Below are positions 31,597-41,269 of a stretch of DNA of 45,015 nt, one piece after another. The stretch's first letter is position 1; each line of letters begins with the position of its first letter. The DNA lies in contig JABMMZ010000034.1 of NCBI GenBank assembly GCA_013205405.1, positions 1 through 45,015 of the forward strand, read 5' to 3'. The DNA comes from Bacteroidota bacterium (GTDB lineage Bacteria > Bacteroidota > Bacteroidia > NS11-12g > UBA955). Position numbers and translations under genes: made by a program. The notes below the pieces were generated by a model, which was not told the DNA's origin, did no database searches, and saw nothing but the letters and a program-made list of their open reading frames with translations.

Positions 31597-33483
31597 CTAT
31601 CTTGCATTGGCATTTTTAAATGAACGTAACACTTTCAATTCTTCCTGAAGTTTAGCTATTTGTGAATTAATTAAAGTTACTTTCTGTTCTATTTGACCAC
31701 GCAAAGCATCTGCATTTTTACTTTTAGCAAAAAACTCAATGTTATTATTTAAGGTTACAGCTTCATCTTTTAGTCCTTTTAACTTATCGTTAATATTGCG
31801 TTCTTCGTATTTAAGTTTATCTTCACCATTAGGGGCTGTATATAATAATTCATAATGCTCTTTCATGCGCAATTGCTTGTTTTCATCTGCACTTTGTTTG
31901 AATTTTTTATAAACAGCATCTATTACTTTATTGTAATTAGTTTGCAAGTCGTTTTTAGATTTCATTGGCACAAATCCAATAGTCATCCATTGTTGTTGCA
32001 GTTTACGTAAACTAGTAAAAGCAGCAGTTCCATCTTCGGTATTAACTAATGCTTCTATTTCTTTAATGATATTTTCTTTGGTTATTAAATTTTCTTTTTC
32101 GCCTTGGTTTCTTTCTTTATAATACTCATCTCGCTTTGCAAAAAAACCATCGCACGCTTTTCTAAATCTGCCCCACACTTTATCATTCATATTGTCGGGC
32201 ACGGGACCAATACTGCGCCATTTTTCTTGTAAAGAAATAAGTAATTTACCCGCCACATCAAATTGATTGCCTTCAGCTATTTTTTCAGCTTGTTCACATA
32301 AAGCAATTTTGGCTTTTAAATTTTCGTCTTTACCACTATTCAGTTTGTCAAAAAAATGTTTTCTATTGATGTTAAAATGGTTTTGAGCATCTCTAAAACG
32401 TTTCCATATTTGATCGTTCATGCTTTCTGGCACAGGTCCAATCGCTTTCCATTCTGCAAATATAGCGGTAGTTTCTTCAGATTTTTCTTTCCATATTTTA
32501 GCACTTTCGTAATTTATTTGCGCTAATAATTCTATCTTCTCACACAATACTTTTTTAAGTTCTAAGTTATCATTACGTTTGGCTTTTATAACCTCTAATT
32601 GCGCTCTTTTTTCTTCTAAAACTGCATCAGTAGACTCTTTAAAACGTTTCCAAATATCTTCGCTTGCTTCTTTGCTAGTTACAGGACCTGCATTTTTAAA
32701 ATCTTCGTGGTATTTATTTAGTAAAATATAGGCTTTTTTTACAGATTTTTCATCATGCAAAAGTGATACTTTTTTTAATAACTCTATTTTAGTTTCTAAA
32801 TTTTTATGACGGTCAAGCTCTTTTAATTCATTATTAATGGTGTGGTTATCATAAAATTTTTCAAGATAAAAACGATAGCTATCCCACAATTCTTGCATGT
32901 GCTCACGAGGAACAGTGCGTATTTGTTTCCATTCTTTTTGCAAATCTAAAACTTGTGTAAATACTTTCTCAGTTTCATCGTTAGAGGCTAAAGTTTTCAA
33001 TTTTTCAAGAATGGCTTTTTTGGCATTTAAGTTTTTTTGTTTTTCTACCTCTGCCATTTTTTTCTCATCAGCACGTTTTTCTAAAAAAACAGTGTAAGCT
33101 TTGTAGAATAATTCCTTTTGCTCATCATATGGCGATTTAAATTCACGCACCTCGTTACCAGCATCGGCCCATTCTTTTATTTGAACCATACGTTCAGCTT
33201 TTACCATGTCATCAAAAAGAATTCTTATTTTTTTGAAAACATCATGCCCTTCTTTAATATTCGTAGTATTTACCAGGCTTTGCGCTTTTTCAACAAAATC
33301 ATTCTTAGTAAAGCCACTATAATCGGTAGTATCTTTTTTTTCTTCTTCTATTACTTCTAATAGTTCATCATGCTCTTCTAAATCGCCCTTTTTTTCAAGC
33401 GTTGTAATTACGGTTTCGAAACCATTGTCTATTGGTAAGTTAGCTAAAATTTCTTCTGAAGAAGTATTGTCAATTTCTGTCAT
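31597..33483 (-). CDS. DUF349 repeat coiled-coil protein
   Basis: A 628-residue soluble protein made almost entirely of DUF349 repeats, helical units of about 70-75 residues whose shared signature is W(K/R).IG.VP....(D/E).(I/V)W.RF (seen as EWKAIGPVPESMNDQIWKRF, KWRSIGPVPDNMNDKVWGRF, QQWMTIGFVPMKSKNDLQ and two weaker ones). The N-terminus is acidic and the C-terminus is a coiled coil with many Lys/Glu. Such proteins are widespread in Bacteroidota; function is unknown. It heads the DUF349-methyltransferase-YihY operon and has a promoter element 42 nt upstream. Confidence 0.9.
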   Translation of the reverse strand: MTEIDNTSSEEILANLPIDNGFETVITTLEKKGDLEEHDELLEVIEEEKKDTTDYSGFTKNDFVEKAQSLVNTTNIKEGHDVFKKIRILFDDMVKAERMVQIKEWADAGNEVREFKSPYDEQKELFYKAYTVFLEKRADEKKMAEVEKQKNLNAKKAILEKLKTLASNDETEKVFTQVLDLQKEWKQIRTVPREHMQELWDSYRFYLEKFYDNHTINNELKELDRHKNLETKIELLKKVSLLHDEKSVKKAYILLNKYHEDFKNAGPVTSKEASEDIWKRFKESTDAVLEEKRAQLEVIKAKRNDNLELKKVLCEKIELLAQINYESAKIWKEKSEETTAIFAEWKAIGPVPESMNDQIWKRFRDAQNHFNINRKHFFDKLNSGKDENLKAKIALCEQAEKIAEGNQFDVAGKLLISLQEKWRSIGPVPDNMNDKVWGRFRKACDGFFAKRDEYYKERNQGEKENLITKENIIKEIEALVNTEDGTAAFTSLRKLQQQWMTIGFVPMKSKNDLQTNYNKVIDAVYKKFKQSADENKQLRMKEHYELLYTAPNGEDKLKYEERNINDKLKGLKDEAVTLNNNIEFFAKSKNADALRGQIEQKVTLINSQIAKLQEELKVLRSFKNANAR

Positions 33484-33524
33484 TAACGGGTTGGTTTTAT
33501 TTGATATTATTCAAAAAAGGAATG

Positions 33525-33532
33525 CAAATTTA
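33525..33532 (-). promoter_or_regulatory. -7 element of the DUF349 operon
   Basis: TAAATTTG on the minus strand, perfect TAnnTTTG, 41 nt from the ATG. Confidence 0.4.
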
Positions 33533-33683
33533 GGATTTAAAATTTATATTTTGAATAAAAATATAAAGTCTGCAAATATTTGATATTTTACTTAGATACT
33601 TAGTATGGTTGAGTTGATAATAGAAGTTACCTCAAATTTTCTTTAATTTTAACAATGCAAAGATGACCATAAAATTGAAATAA

Positions 33684-33700
33684 TTACGTTTTTTACGTAA
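33684..33700. repeat. Short palindrome TTACGT-N5-ACGTAA
   Basis: A 6-bp perfect inverted repeat about a T5 centre in AT-rich spacer; it might be a binding site. The flanking spacer (33484-33725) has no gene. Confidence 0.35.
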
Positions 33701-33725
33701 ATATTTTGTCATTTTTTATAAAAAT

Positions 33726-34470
33726 TTATAGCTTAATGCATTTTCTTGACTCCTCCACCACCCTTTCAACCGTAATTTCTTGCATACATTTTTTATCAAA
33801 AGGGCAATCTAATGGCCAAGAAGGCGCACATTCTACTTTACTTTCCAATGGTATTGATGCTTGTAGCCATGACTAACCCACCACTCAAAACCGCCATAAA
33901 AATAATAGATTGACAAGAAACGGCTTCTGCTGCATGCATTAAAAAACCTGCTTATCCGATAAATAGACATACATTAGACAGTATAGAAAAAAGCTCTCAC
34001 AACTTGGTTTTTCATCTTAAATCAACATTTGCATTCAATGCAGGGTATAAAGCATATCCAATTTGAACCATATTATAATGCGGCAAAAGATTTTTTTACA
34101 ACCTATTCATATCTTTCAGCATACCAATTTCTATTATCTATCCAATCATTGCGACCAATGCTTTGTATGGCAATCCAAGGTTTATCATTTTTAGGAAACT
34201 TAAATATTTTTTCTTTTTCAGTTAAAAATATTTTAGGTTGTACAGTATCTATATCTAATCCACATTTTTTACCAAGGCATTCATTATTTTTGGCGTGTCC
34301 TTCAGTTCTTTTTGATACGTCATATTGATATGCATTAACTTAAAACCTATGAGTCTTAAAATTCTAGCAAATCTAAAAATAGCTTTTTCGCTTTTTATTG
34401 GAAATATTTTTACTCAAGGATTATGCTTAAAAATATCTAGATGGTTAGTACCAATAATTATCATTTGTTA
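33726..34470 (-). pseudogene. Decayed GT9 (heptosyltransferase-like) glycosyltransferase
   Basis: On the minus strand, pieces of one protein can be read in several frames: FPIKSEKAIFRFARILRLIG, then LMHINMTYQKELKDTPKIM, a shift, CGLDIDTVQPKIFLTEKEK, DKPWIAIQSIGRNDWIDNRN followed by a stop, later FYGGFEWWVSHGYKHQYHW, another shift, and VECAPSWPLDCPFDKKCMQE, ITVERVVEESRKCIKL and TAA. The order and the Cys-rich end (C...C...C...CM..I) fit glycosyltransferase family 9 of the cell-envelope type. At least three frame changes and two in-frame stops are present, and the N-terminal 50-60 residues are gone. Confidence 0.78.
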
Positions 34471-34502
34471 AATGTACATTTTCAAAAGTACAAGAAAAAT
34501 AA

Positions 34503-36437
34503 TTAATTATTACGTGTTAAGTCGCTGGCTTGCAACTGATGGTATATAAGAGGGATGTATTCTACCTCTACATCACTTTTTTCAAGACCAAAAGCTCGTT
34601 CATCACTTTGCCCTAAATGTTTCAAAAAGAAATAACCTTGAATAAGTAGGCCTTCACCTAATGCAAATTCATTTTCAACAGAAATAAATTTCTCAATTAC
34701 AATAAATTTGAAGTCGGGATCTGCATTATATTTTGAAGAACCATCTGGACGAATATGTAAATTGAGTTCTTTATTAGTGACTAATTGTTGTACTATTTTT
34801 TTGAAATACAACTCTGTTCTTGGCTGTATTCTAAAACCTACATTTAAATTAACTTTCATTACTTTATCATCAATTAGTTCGGTAACGTTATAATTTAAAG
34901 TATAAGGATTTTCTGTTCTATGAAGATGAACAAACCAATATACATCAGCTCTTTTTGGCTTTTTAGAGAAAATAGAATTGATAATCTTTTCTTCTATCTC
35001 ATTCCTATTATTGGCTTTGGTTAAATAGATGAGATGTGTAGAAAACTTAGGAATAGAATCATCATGGCTTAACTCATTAATTAATTGCGTATAATCGCTT
35101 AATTTAACAAATTTTGTAAACCTGTTGTTAATTTTTCTTCCAAAATAAATAACATACATTGTGATAAAAAATACACCTGCTATAATAACTGTAATATAAC
35201 CACCTTCTGGAAATTTTTTAACATTGGCTATAAAAAATGAAACTTCAATAGCAACAAAAATTGCAATCAAAACCAATATAAAATATTTATTCCATTTTAA
35301 ACGGTACCTTAAAAAGAAGGCTAAAAGAACCGTAGTCATCATCATGGCTAAGGTGATAGCTAAACCATAGGCAGCCTCCATATTCGAAGAATTTTGGAAG
35401 TATAATATAACTAAAATACAACCACCCCAAAGCAATAAATTAACACTTGGTATATATATTTGACCTTTACTTTCGGTAGGCTGCTTAACAGTTACTCTTG
35501 GCCAAAAGTTTAAGTTCATAGCCTCACTTACCAATGTATATGAACCACTAATTAAAGCTTGTGAGGCAATAATTGCAGCCATTGTAGCAATAATAATTCC
35601 CGACAATAAAAACCATTGTGGCATCATATTGAAAAATGGATTACTACCGTTTAAAGGTGCAGTATTATTCATAAGCCAAGCAGCCTGTCCCATATAGTTA
35701 GCTACTAAGCTTACTTTTACAAATAGCCATGTAATTCTAATATTTTTTTTACCACAATGTCCTAAATCAGAATATAAAGCCTCGGCTCCAGTGGTGCATA
35801 AAAATACAGCCCCTAGCAACCAAAATCCTTCTGGATAATTAGCTAATAATTGATATGCATAATATGGATTCAAACATTTGATAACTGAAGGATAATGGAT
35901 TACTTGACCAACACCTAATAAGAATAACATCCCAAACCAAACCATCATTACAGGGCCAAATATTTTACCAACACTTTGAGTTCCAAATCTTTGAGAAATA
36001 AAAATTAACGATAAAATTACAATTACAATTGGTACTGTAGGAATTTCAGGAATAATCATTTCTAAACCTTCTACTGCAGAAGCGACAGATATTGGAGGTG
36101 TTATAATACCATCTGCTAAAAGTGTGGCAGCCCCTAGAATAGTTGGAATTACTAATTTTTTGCCAAATTTACGAACCAAAGCATACAATGAAAAAATACC
36201 TCCTTCACCTTCGTTATCTGCTCTTAAGGTTATCCAAATATACTTAATACTGGTTTGAAAAACAAGTGTCCAAAAAATACAAGAAATACCTCCAAATACT
36301 AGTATTTCAGATATTTCTCTCTTGCCTATAATGGCTTTCATAACATACAACGGACTAGTGCCTATATCACCATAAATAATTCCTAAGGCTATTAATAAAC
36401 TGGCAGCGGTTACTTTACTAGGAGAACTGTTACTCAT
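34503..36437 (-). CDS. kup: Kup-type potassium uptake protein
   Basis: Low-affinity K+/H+ symporter of the KUP/HAK/KT family in the inner membrane. The first part (about residues 1-425) has twelve hydrophobic helices; family hallmarks are the opening GIIYGDIGTSPLYVMKAI (about 19-36), DNEGEGGIFSLYALVRK (about 74-90) and GAVFLCTTGAEALYSDLGHCGK (about 209-230). A cytosolic C-terminal domain of about 200 residues follows. 644 residues is normal. Transcribed alone; a TACTTTTG promoter element is 35 nt upstream. Confidence 0.95.
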   Translation of the reverse strand: MSNSSPSKVTAASLLIALGIIYGDIGTSPLYVMKAIIGKREISEILVFGGISCIFWTLVFQTSIKYIWITLRADNEGEGGIFSLYALVRKFGKKLVIPTILGAATLLADGIITPPISVASAVEGLEMIIPEIPTVPIVIVILSLIFISQRFGTQSVGKIFGPVMMVWFGMLFLLGVGQVIHYPSVIKCLNPYYAYQLLANYPEGFWLLGAVFLCTTGAEALYSDLGHCGKKNIRITWLFVKVSLVANYMGQAAWLMNNTAPLNGSNPFFNMMPQWFLLSGIIIATMAAIIASQALISGSYTLVSEAMNLNFWPRVTVKQPTESKGQIYIPSVNLLLWGGCILVILYFQNSSNMEAAYGLAITLAMMMTTVLLAFFLRYRLKWNKYFILVLIAIFVAIEVSFFIANVKKFPEGGYITVIIAGVFFITMYVIYFGRKINNRFTKFVKLSDYTQLINELSHDDSIPKFSTHLIYLTKANNRNEIEEKIINSIFSKKPKRADVYWFVHLHRTENPYTLNYNVTELIDDKVMKVNLNVGFRIQPRTELYFKKIVQQLVTNKELNLHIRPDGSSKYNADPDFKFIVIEKFISVENEFALGEGLLIQGYFFLKHLGQSDERAFGLEKSDVEVEYIPLIYHQLQASDLTRNN

Positions 36438-36472
36438 CTTAAATTGTATGTTATGATTTTATAATAAGATTG

Positions 36473-36480
36473 CAAAAGTA
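36473..36480 (-). promoter_or_regulatory. -7 element of kup
   Basis: TACTTTTG on the minus strand, perfect TAnnTTTG, 35 nt from the ATG. Confidence 0.45.
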
Positions 36481-36539
36481 GTATATTTTTAAAATGAAAA
36501 TTAAAAACTAAAAAATAATTATTTAACTATCATTCAGGA

Positions 36540-37393
36540 TTACTCTATAATTATTTTTAAGGCACTTTCATTTTTTCTATAAAATCCAGAAAGATTGTAG
36601 ATTAAACTTTGCAAATTAGTATAACCTCCTAATGTACTAGAATTATGCGTTGCATAAGGATAAAGCCCAGCTGTATCTAAAATACATAAAGAGGTAAAAT
36701 CAGCAGAGGGTGGTAAAGTAGTGTAATAAACCAAAGTATCATCTATAAATTTAGACCATGTATAATTTTGATGCAAGCCACCATCCAAAATAGCCTTTTC
36801 ACCTAGCGCAGATATGATGGTAATTGGCGTATTTTCAGTACAATTAGAATTTAAATTAATATTAATATCGCCTATAAAATAGGTCCCATTTTTTAACAAT
36901 ACAGTTGTTCCACAACTTAATCCAGCTTGTAATAAGGTTTTTAAATCGCAAGGCTGAGTTTCGGTATAATTATTTCCGATTCCATTTGGTGACACATATT
37001 TTAAATTGCCTTTTGGAACAATTATAAGTTCTTCATTTGTTTTTAAAAGAATCTATAATGGAATTTTATTAATACTTGGCACTGAATCTAAATAATTAAT
37101 TTTTACATACTATTGTGTGTTTGATTTTAAAAAAATAGACTGCCTTTAAATTCATTTAAACCTAATACGATAAGCCTAGTTGGAGGGAAATACAAACTCA
37201 ATTCACTTAATTTTTCACCATATTCAATACTAACTTTTGCAGTGTTATCATTATCATATCCCGAAGAAAGCAAAACAGAAATATCTGCATTATGAAATAT
37301 AGGTGTTTTAACAACACTAACCTGAGCCCGAAATTCATTTAAAAAAAATGAAATGAAAAAGAATACAATACTCAATTTAATTTTTCGAAACAT
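36540..37393 (-). pseudogene. Broken secreted beta-helix protein
   Basis: The 5' part, at 37127-37393, has a signal peptide (LSIVFFFISFFLNEFRAQ) and about 65 residues ending GLNEFKGSLFF and a stop. The 3' part, in another frame from about 37059, encodes IIVPKGNLKYVSPNGIGNNY, then CGTTVLLKNGTYFIGDINI and LGEKAILDGGLHQNYTWSKF, a right-handed beta-helix entrance as in pectin-lyase-like secreted proteins. Between them, LDSVPSINKIPL is read in a third frame. So at least two frameshifts separate the halves. The 3' end stops after about 165 residues, long before such proteins normally end, so the gene is also truncated. Confidence 0.75.
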
Positions 37394-37472
37394 TTTAAAT
37401 ATTAGGCTAAAAAATTTATTTAAATATACAAAAAATAGTTATACACTTCGTTTATTTGAGCATTCTTTTATT

Positions 37473-37480
37473 TATATTTG
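37473..37480 (+). promoter_or_regulatory. -7 element of the helicase gene
   Basis: TATATTTG, perfect TAnnTTTG, 21 nt before ATG 37502; it shows that the upstream in-frame TTG/ATG-like starts are not used. Confidence 0.45.
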
Positions 37481-37501
37481 CTTTCTATATTTTTCCTTTT
37501 T

Positions 37502-40500
37502 ATGCAAGCAAAAACTTCCGATTTCGAAATCCTTTTTAACAGTCTAAACGTTGCACAAAAAGAAGCAGTAAATCATATTGAAGGCCCTGTTATGGTTGTA
37601 GCCGGACCAGGCACGGGAAAAACGGAAATATTGGCTGCTCGGATAGCCAATATTTTAAAACAAACCGATACCAAAGCCCATAATATACTATGCCTTACTT
37701 ACACAAATGCTGGTGTAGTAGCTATGCGCGAGAGGTTATTGAAATTTATTGGTCCTTTAGCTTACAGAGTTAATATTCATACTTTTCATTCACTTTGCAA
37801 CGAAATTATTCAATTTAATGGCAGTTATTTTGGCTACAATAATTTAAAACCAGCCAGCGATTTAGATAAAATTGAAATCATGCAACAGTTAATGGACGAA
37901 TTGCCCAGCAACAATGCTCTAAAGCGCTTGAAAGGAGAAATATATTACGATGTCAAAAATTTATTGAAATTATTTAATGTTTTAAAAGAAGAAAATATAA
38001 GCTCACAAGAAGTTAAGATAAAATCAGAGGAATACTTTGCCAATTTAGAAGACGAAGGTACTTTTATTTATAAAAAAAGTGGTAAAGGTTACCAAAAGGG
38101 AGATATCAAACAGAATGAATATAATAAAGAAAAACTAAACGCTGAAAAATTAAAAGCTGCAGTTGATTTATTTGAAACATTTAACGCTAAAATGTTGGAT
38201 AAAAGGTTGTACGACTTTACTGATATGATACTATGGGTCATCAATGCTTTTAAAACCGACCCTGATTTCTTATTAACTTATCAAGAACGTTTCCAATATT
38301 TACTAGTAGATGAATTTCAAGACACCAATGGCTCACAAAACCAATTAATAGATTTATTAATGTCGTTTTTTGATGTTCCTAATCTTTTTGTGGTGGGCGA
38401 TGATGACCAATCCATTTACCGTTTTCAAGGGGCCAATGTGGGTAATATTTTAAATTTCGCAGTGCAATATCAACACGAATTAAAAACAACGGTGCTAACA
38501 GACAATTATCGCTCCAGTCAATTAATTTTAAATGCAAGCCGAGCTTTAATTAATTTGAATAGCGAGCGAATTAAAGACATTGATAAAAACCTTGTAGCGC
38601 AAAATGAAGCCTATGCCAACTGTATTGTAGCACCTCGTCTATTAAAATATTTTAATCCTATACATGAAGCCATTGGCATTGGCCAGCAAATAGAGGAATT
38701 ACACAAGCAAGGTGTTCCCTTTAAGGAAATAGCCATACTTTATAAAAACCATAAGCAAATAGAAATTCTAAGTAAATATTTTCAAGCGAAAAATATTCCT
38801 ATCAGCTCCAAAAGAAGAGTTAATATTTTAAATGAATTACTGGTAACTAAACTCATAAAACTACTCACCTATTTAAATAGTGAATGCAAAAAACCTCACT
38901 CAGCCGAAGACCTTCTTTATGAAATATTAAGTTTTGATTTTTATAAAATACCTGCTTTAGAATTAGCCAAAATAAGTATTGATATTGATACTAAACGAGA
39001 CCATTGGCGAGTGTATTTAAATAAATTTGTAAAAGATAAAAAGGATTTATTTACTGGACAAGCTGGCTTAGATGGCATGAGTGAACTCAAAAGATTGGTG
39101 CTTGATTTAGAATATTGGATTGAGCAAGTCAATAATATTACAGTACCTCAATTAGTAGAAAAAATTATAGCCAAAGGTGGCATATTAAGCTATGTGATGC
39201 AAGCTGACGACAAACGCTGGCAAATGCAAATACTGCGTACTTTCTTCGATTTTATAAAAGAAGAAGCGGCTAAAAATCCACGCATGCAATTATCAGATTT
39301 GCTAAAAACCATAAATCGTTACCGAGAATTTGAGGTGAGTTTAGATGCTTGGCAAATATTGGAAATGCAAGACAGTGTGAATTTAATTACAACACACAGC
39401 AGCAAAGGTCTTGAATTTGAACATGTATTTATTATCAATTGCACGGATAATGGTTGGTTTAATTCGCGTTCAGAGTCTGATTTTAACTTTAGCAAAGTGT
39501 ATTTTAGAAATAAAGATGAGGATGACGATGAACAAGAAAATCGCAGACTTTTTTACGTAGCTATGACTAGAGCCAAAAAGGGCTTAACCATGAGTTATCA
39601 CCAACAAAACTTAGATACTAAACCCTTAGAAAAACTAAGATTTATTGCTGAATTAGAAACCCATGCTGAATTAGTAGAAGAAAGACCAAGTATTAATGAA
39701 AGTTTGATTTTAGAATTTGAATCGCAATTTTACCGCGACCAAGAATTACCCGATTTTGAATTAATAGATCATCAATATTTAGATACTTTATTAGCAAGTT
39801 ATACCCTTTCGGCTACACACTTAAATTCGTATTTAAATTGTCCTACCAATTTTTATTTTAACCAAGTATTGCACGTACCTAGTGCTAAAAGTGAAGGGGC
39901 TAGTTTTGGAACAGCTATTCACAATGCCTTAGAAAAAATATTTATAGATATGCAAAATCATCCTACCAAAACTCTACCAACGTTAGATATATTACTTAAA
40001 TATTTTGAACAAAGTATGTATGGGCAAAGAGATAGTTTTACAGACGATACCTATACCAGGCGATTAGAATATGGCAAGCAAATACTTCCTAAATACTATG
40101 CCCACTATGCCGACCAATGGCAGTCTGAAAAAATATTTTCGGTTGAGAAGAACATACAACATATAGAATTAAAAGGCGTTCCTATAAAAGGCAAACTGGA
40201 TAGAATTGTTTTTGAAGGCAATAGTGCTTACGTGGTGGATTTTAAAACAGGTAATTTTACCTACGCTAAAGCCAAATGCAATCCACCAATAGACGACCCT
40301 AATCCAGATAAAAAAGAACAAGTATTGGGAGGCGATTACTGGCGACAGATGGTGTTTTATAACCTTTTAATTAATAATAATAGAACCAATGAATGGACGA
40401 TGACGCGTGGTGAAATGAACTTTGTAGAACCCGATAAATTCGGCAATTTTAGCAAAGTACAATTTGCTATTACCCCACAAGATGCGGATATTGTAACCCA

Positions 40501-40657
40501 ACAAATTACAGATACTTATAGCAAAATAAAAGCCCATGAATTTACGCAAGGATGCAATGATGCAGAATGTTACTGGTGCAATTTTGTAAAATATTACCTT
40601 AAAAAGCAACTACATATTAGCGAACAATTACCCGGTAGTAGCGAAGAAGGAAATTAA
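37502..40657 (+). CDS. UvrD/PcrA-type DNA helicase with AddB-like Fe-S nuclease domain
   Basis: A 1051-residue superfamily 1A helicase fused to a PD-(D/E)XK nuclease. Helicase motifs: Walker A VVAGPGTGKTEILAARI (about 37-53), Ia LTYTNAGVVAMRERL, motif II LLVDEFQDTN, III GDDDQSIYRFQGAN, IV TDNYRSS, V LITTHSSKGLEFEHVFI and VI RRLFYVAMTRAK. The C-terminal part has the nuclease motifs GTAIHNALEKIF and GKLDRIVFEGNSAYVVDFKTG. Four cysteines, C780, C1018, C1023 and C1026, frame it in the manner of the AddB 4Fe-4S nuclease. It probably processes DNA ends or stalled forks. The promoter element at 37473 supports ATG 37502 rather than the longer frame. Confidence 0.93.
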   Translation: MQAKTSDFEILFNSLNVAQKEAVNHIEGPVMVVAGPGTGKTEILAARIANILKQTDTKAHNILCLTYTNAGVVAMRERLLKFIGPLAYRVNIHTFHSLCNEIIQFNGSYFGYNNLKPASDLDKIEIMQQLMDELPSNNALKRLKGEIYYDVKNLLKLFNVLKEENISSQEVKIKSEEYFANLEDEGTFIYKKSGKGYQKGDIKQNEYNKEKLNAEKLKAAVDLFETFNAKMLDKRLYDFTDMILWVINAFKTDPDFLLTYQERFQYLLVDEFQDTNGSQNQLIDLLMSFFDVPNLFVVGDDDQSIYRFQGANVGNILNFAVQYQHELKTTVLTDNYRSSQLILNASRALINLNSERIKDIDKNLVAQNEAYANCIVAPRLLKYFNPIHEAIGIGQQIEELHKQGVPFKEIAILYKNHKQIEILSKYFQAKNIPISSKRRVNILNELLVTKLIKLLTYLNSECKKPHSAEDLLYEILSFDFYKIPALELAKISIDIDTKRDHWRVYLNKFVKDKKDLFTGQAGLDGMSELKRLVLDLEYWIEQVNNITVPQLVEKIIAKGGILSYVMQADDKRWQMQILRTFFDFIKEEAAKNPRMQLSDLLKTINRYREFEVSLDAWQILEMQDSVNLITTHSSKGLEFEHVFIINCTDNGWFNSRSESDFNFSKVYFRNKDEDDDEQENRRLFYVAMTRAKKGLTMSYHQQNLDTKPLEKLRFIAELETHAELVEERPSINESLILEFESQFYRDQELPDFELIDHQYLDTLLASYTLSATHLNSYLNCPTNFYFNQVLHVPSAKSEGASFGTAIHNALEKIFIDMQNHPTKTLPTLDILLKYFEQSMYGQRDSFTDDTYTRRLEYGKQILPKYYAHYADQWQSEKIFSVEKNIQHIELKGVPIKGKLDRIVFEGNSAYVVDFKTGNFTYAKAKCNPPIDDPNPDKKEQVLGGDYWRQMVFYNLLINNNRTNEWTMTRGEMNFVEPDKFGNFSKVQFAITPQDADIVTQQITDTYSKIKAHEFTQGCNDAECYWCNFVKYYLKKQLHISEQLPGSSEEGN

Positions 40658-40704
40658 ATTTTTATTGTTTATTTTTAAGCAATTTTATTATTTTTTCAAA
40701 ATAT

Positions 40705-40800
40705 TTAATTTGTTTTGAAGATTCGAGACACTTGTGCATTTGAAATTAATGTTAATCCGAAGATTGCAATTGATGTCATTAGTAAATTTTTCATTTTCAT
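40705..40800 (-). pseudogene. Orphan signal peptide (31 codons)
   Basis: ATG at 40800 on the minus strand, encoding MKMKNLLMTSIAIFGLTLIS then NAQVSRIFKTN and TAA. The first 23 residues are a complete secretion signal ending in NAQ, but there is no mature protein. It is best seen as the 5' stub of a deleted secreted-protein gene; a genuine secreted micropeptide is possible but less likely. Confidence 0.6.
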
Positions 40801-40855
40801 GTTTTGTTTGTTTTAGTTATTTGTTTTTGGGGCAATTGGATAGCAAGCTTGCCCT

Positions 40856-40983
40856 TAACGGTTTGCAGCTACAAGAAGTTGGCGATTTTGAAGCACAAAT
40901 TATCTTTTGAAAACCACACTTCAAATGTAAAACAAATTTTCATTAGAAGCAGAATGCAGCCAATATATTTTAGCCGCTGTTAT
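40856..40983. repeat. Palindromic element, copy 1 (128 nt)
   Basis: Begins TAACGGTTTGC (40856-40866) and ends CCGCTGTTAT (40974-40983); the ends are complementary apart from a 3-nt bulge. An internal block GGCGATTTTGAAGCACAAA (40881-40899) recurs in copy 2 at exactly the same offset. Together the copies flank one small gene. Confidence 0.8.
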
Positions 40984-41269
40984 TGGTTGTACCTTGGACA
41001 ATGGGCATCGAAAAAATCAAGCATGCTTTCCACATTAAGCAGCTTGGACGTCAATAAAATAATCCGATGAAACACTCTGCTTGTCTAATCGTCATGGTTC
41101 ATTTTGATCTTACGCCTGCATTCGCTCACTAACAATTTGTATTATAGAACGTAACAATTTGTCGACTAAGCGCCTACAAGTCAAAATAATATCAAATTAC
41201 GAACATATTTATTAACATTATTTTTGTTTCCCAGTAAATTTTCTTAAATTGCTTAAAAATTAATAAATT
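40984..41269. other. Spacer with a short direct repeat
   Basis: No gene recognised. TAACAATTTGT occurs twice (41130-41140 and 41152-41162). The final part before the ATG at 41270 is AT-rich and may hold the promoter of the small membrane gene, although no clear TAnnTTTG is present near it. Confidence 0.4.

Noticed and set aside
34029..34328. 99-codon plus-strand frame in the kup-DUF349 gap
   Set aside because: It is antisense to the decayed GT9 gene, whose minus-strand pieces are clearly protein-like.
37478..37501. Upstream start for the helicase
   Set aside because: Lies within the TATATTTG promoter element; ATG 37502 fits the family N-terminus.
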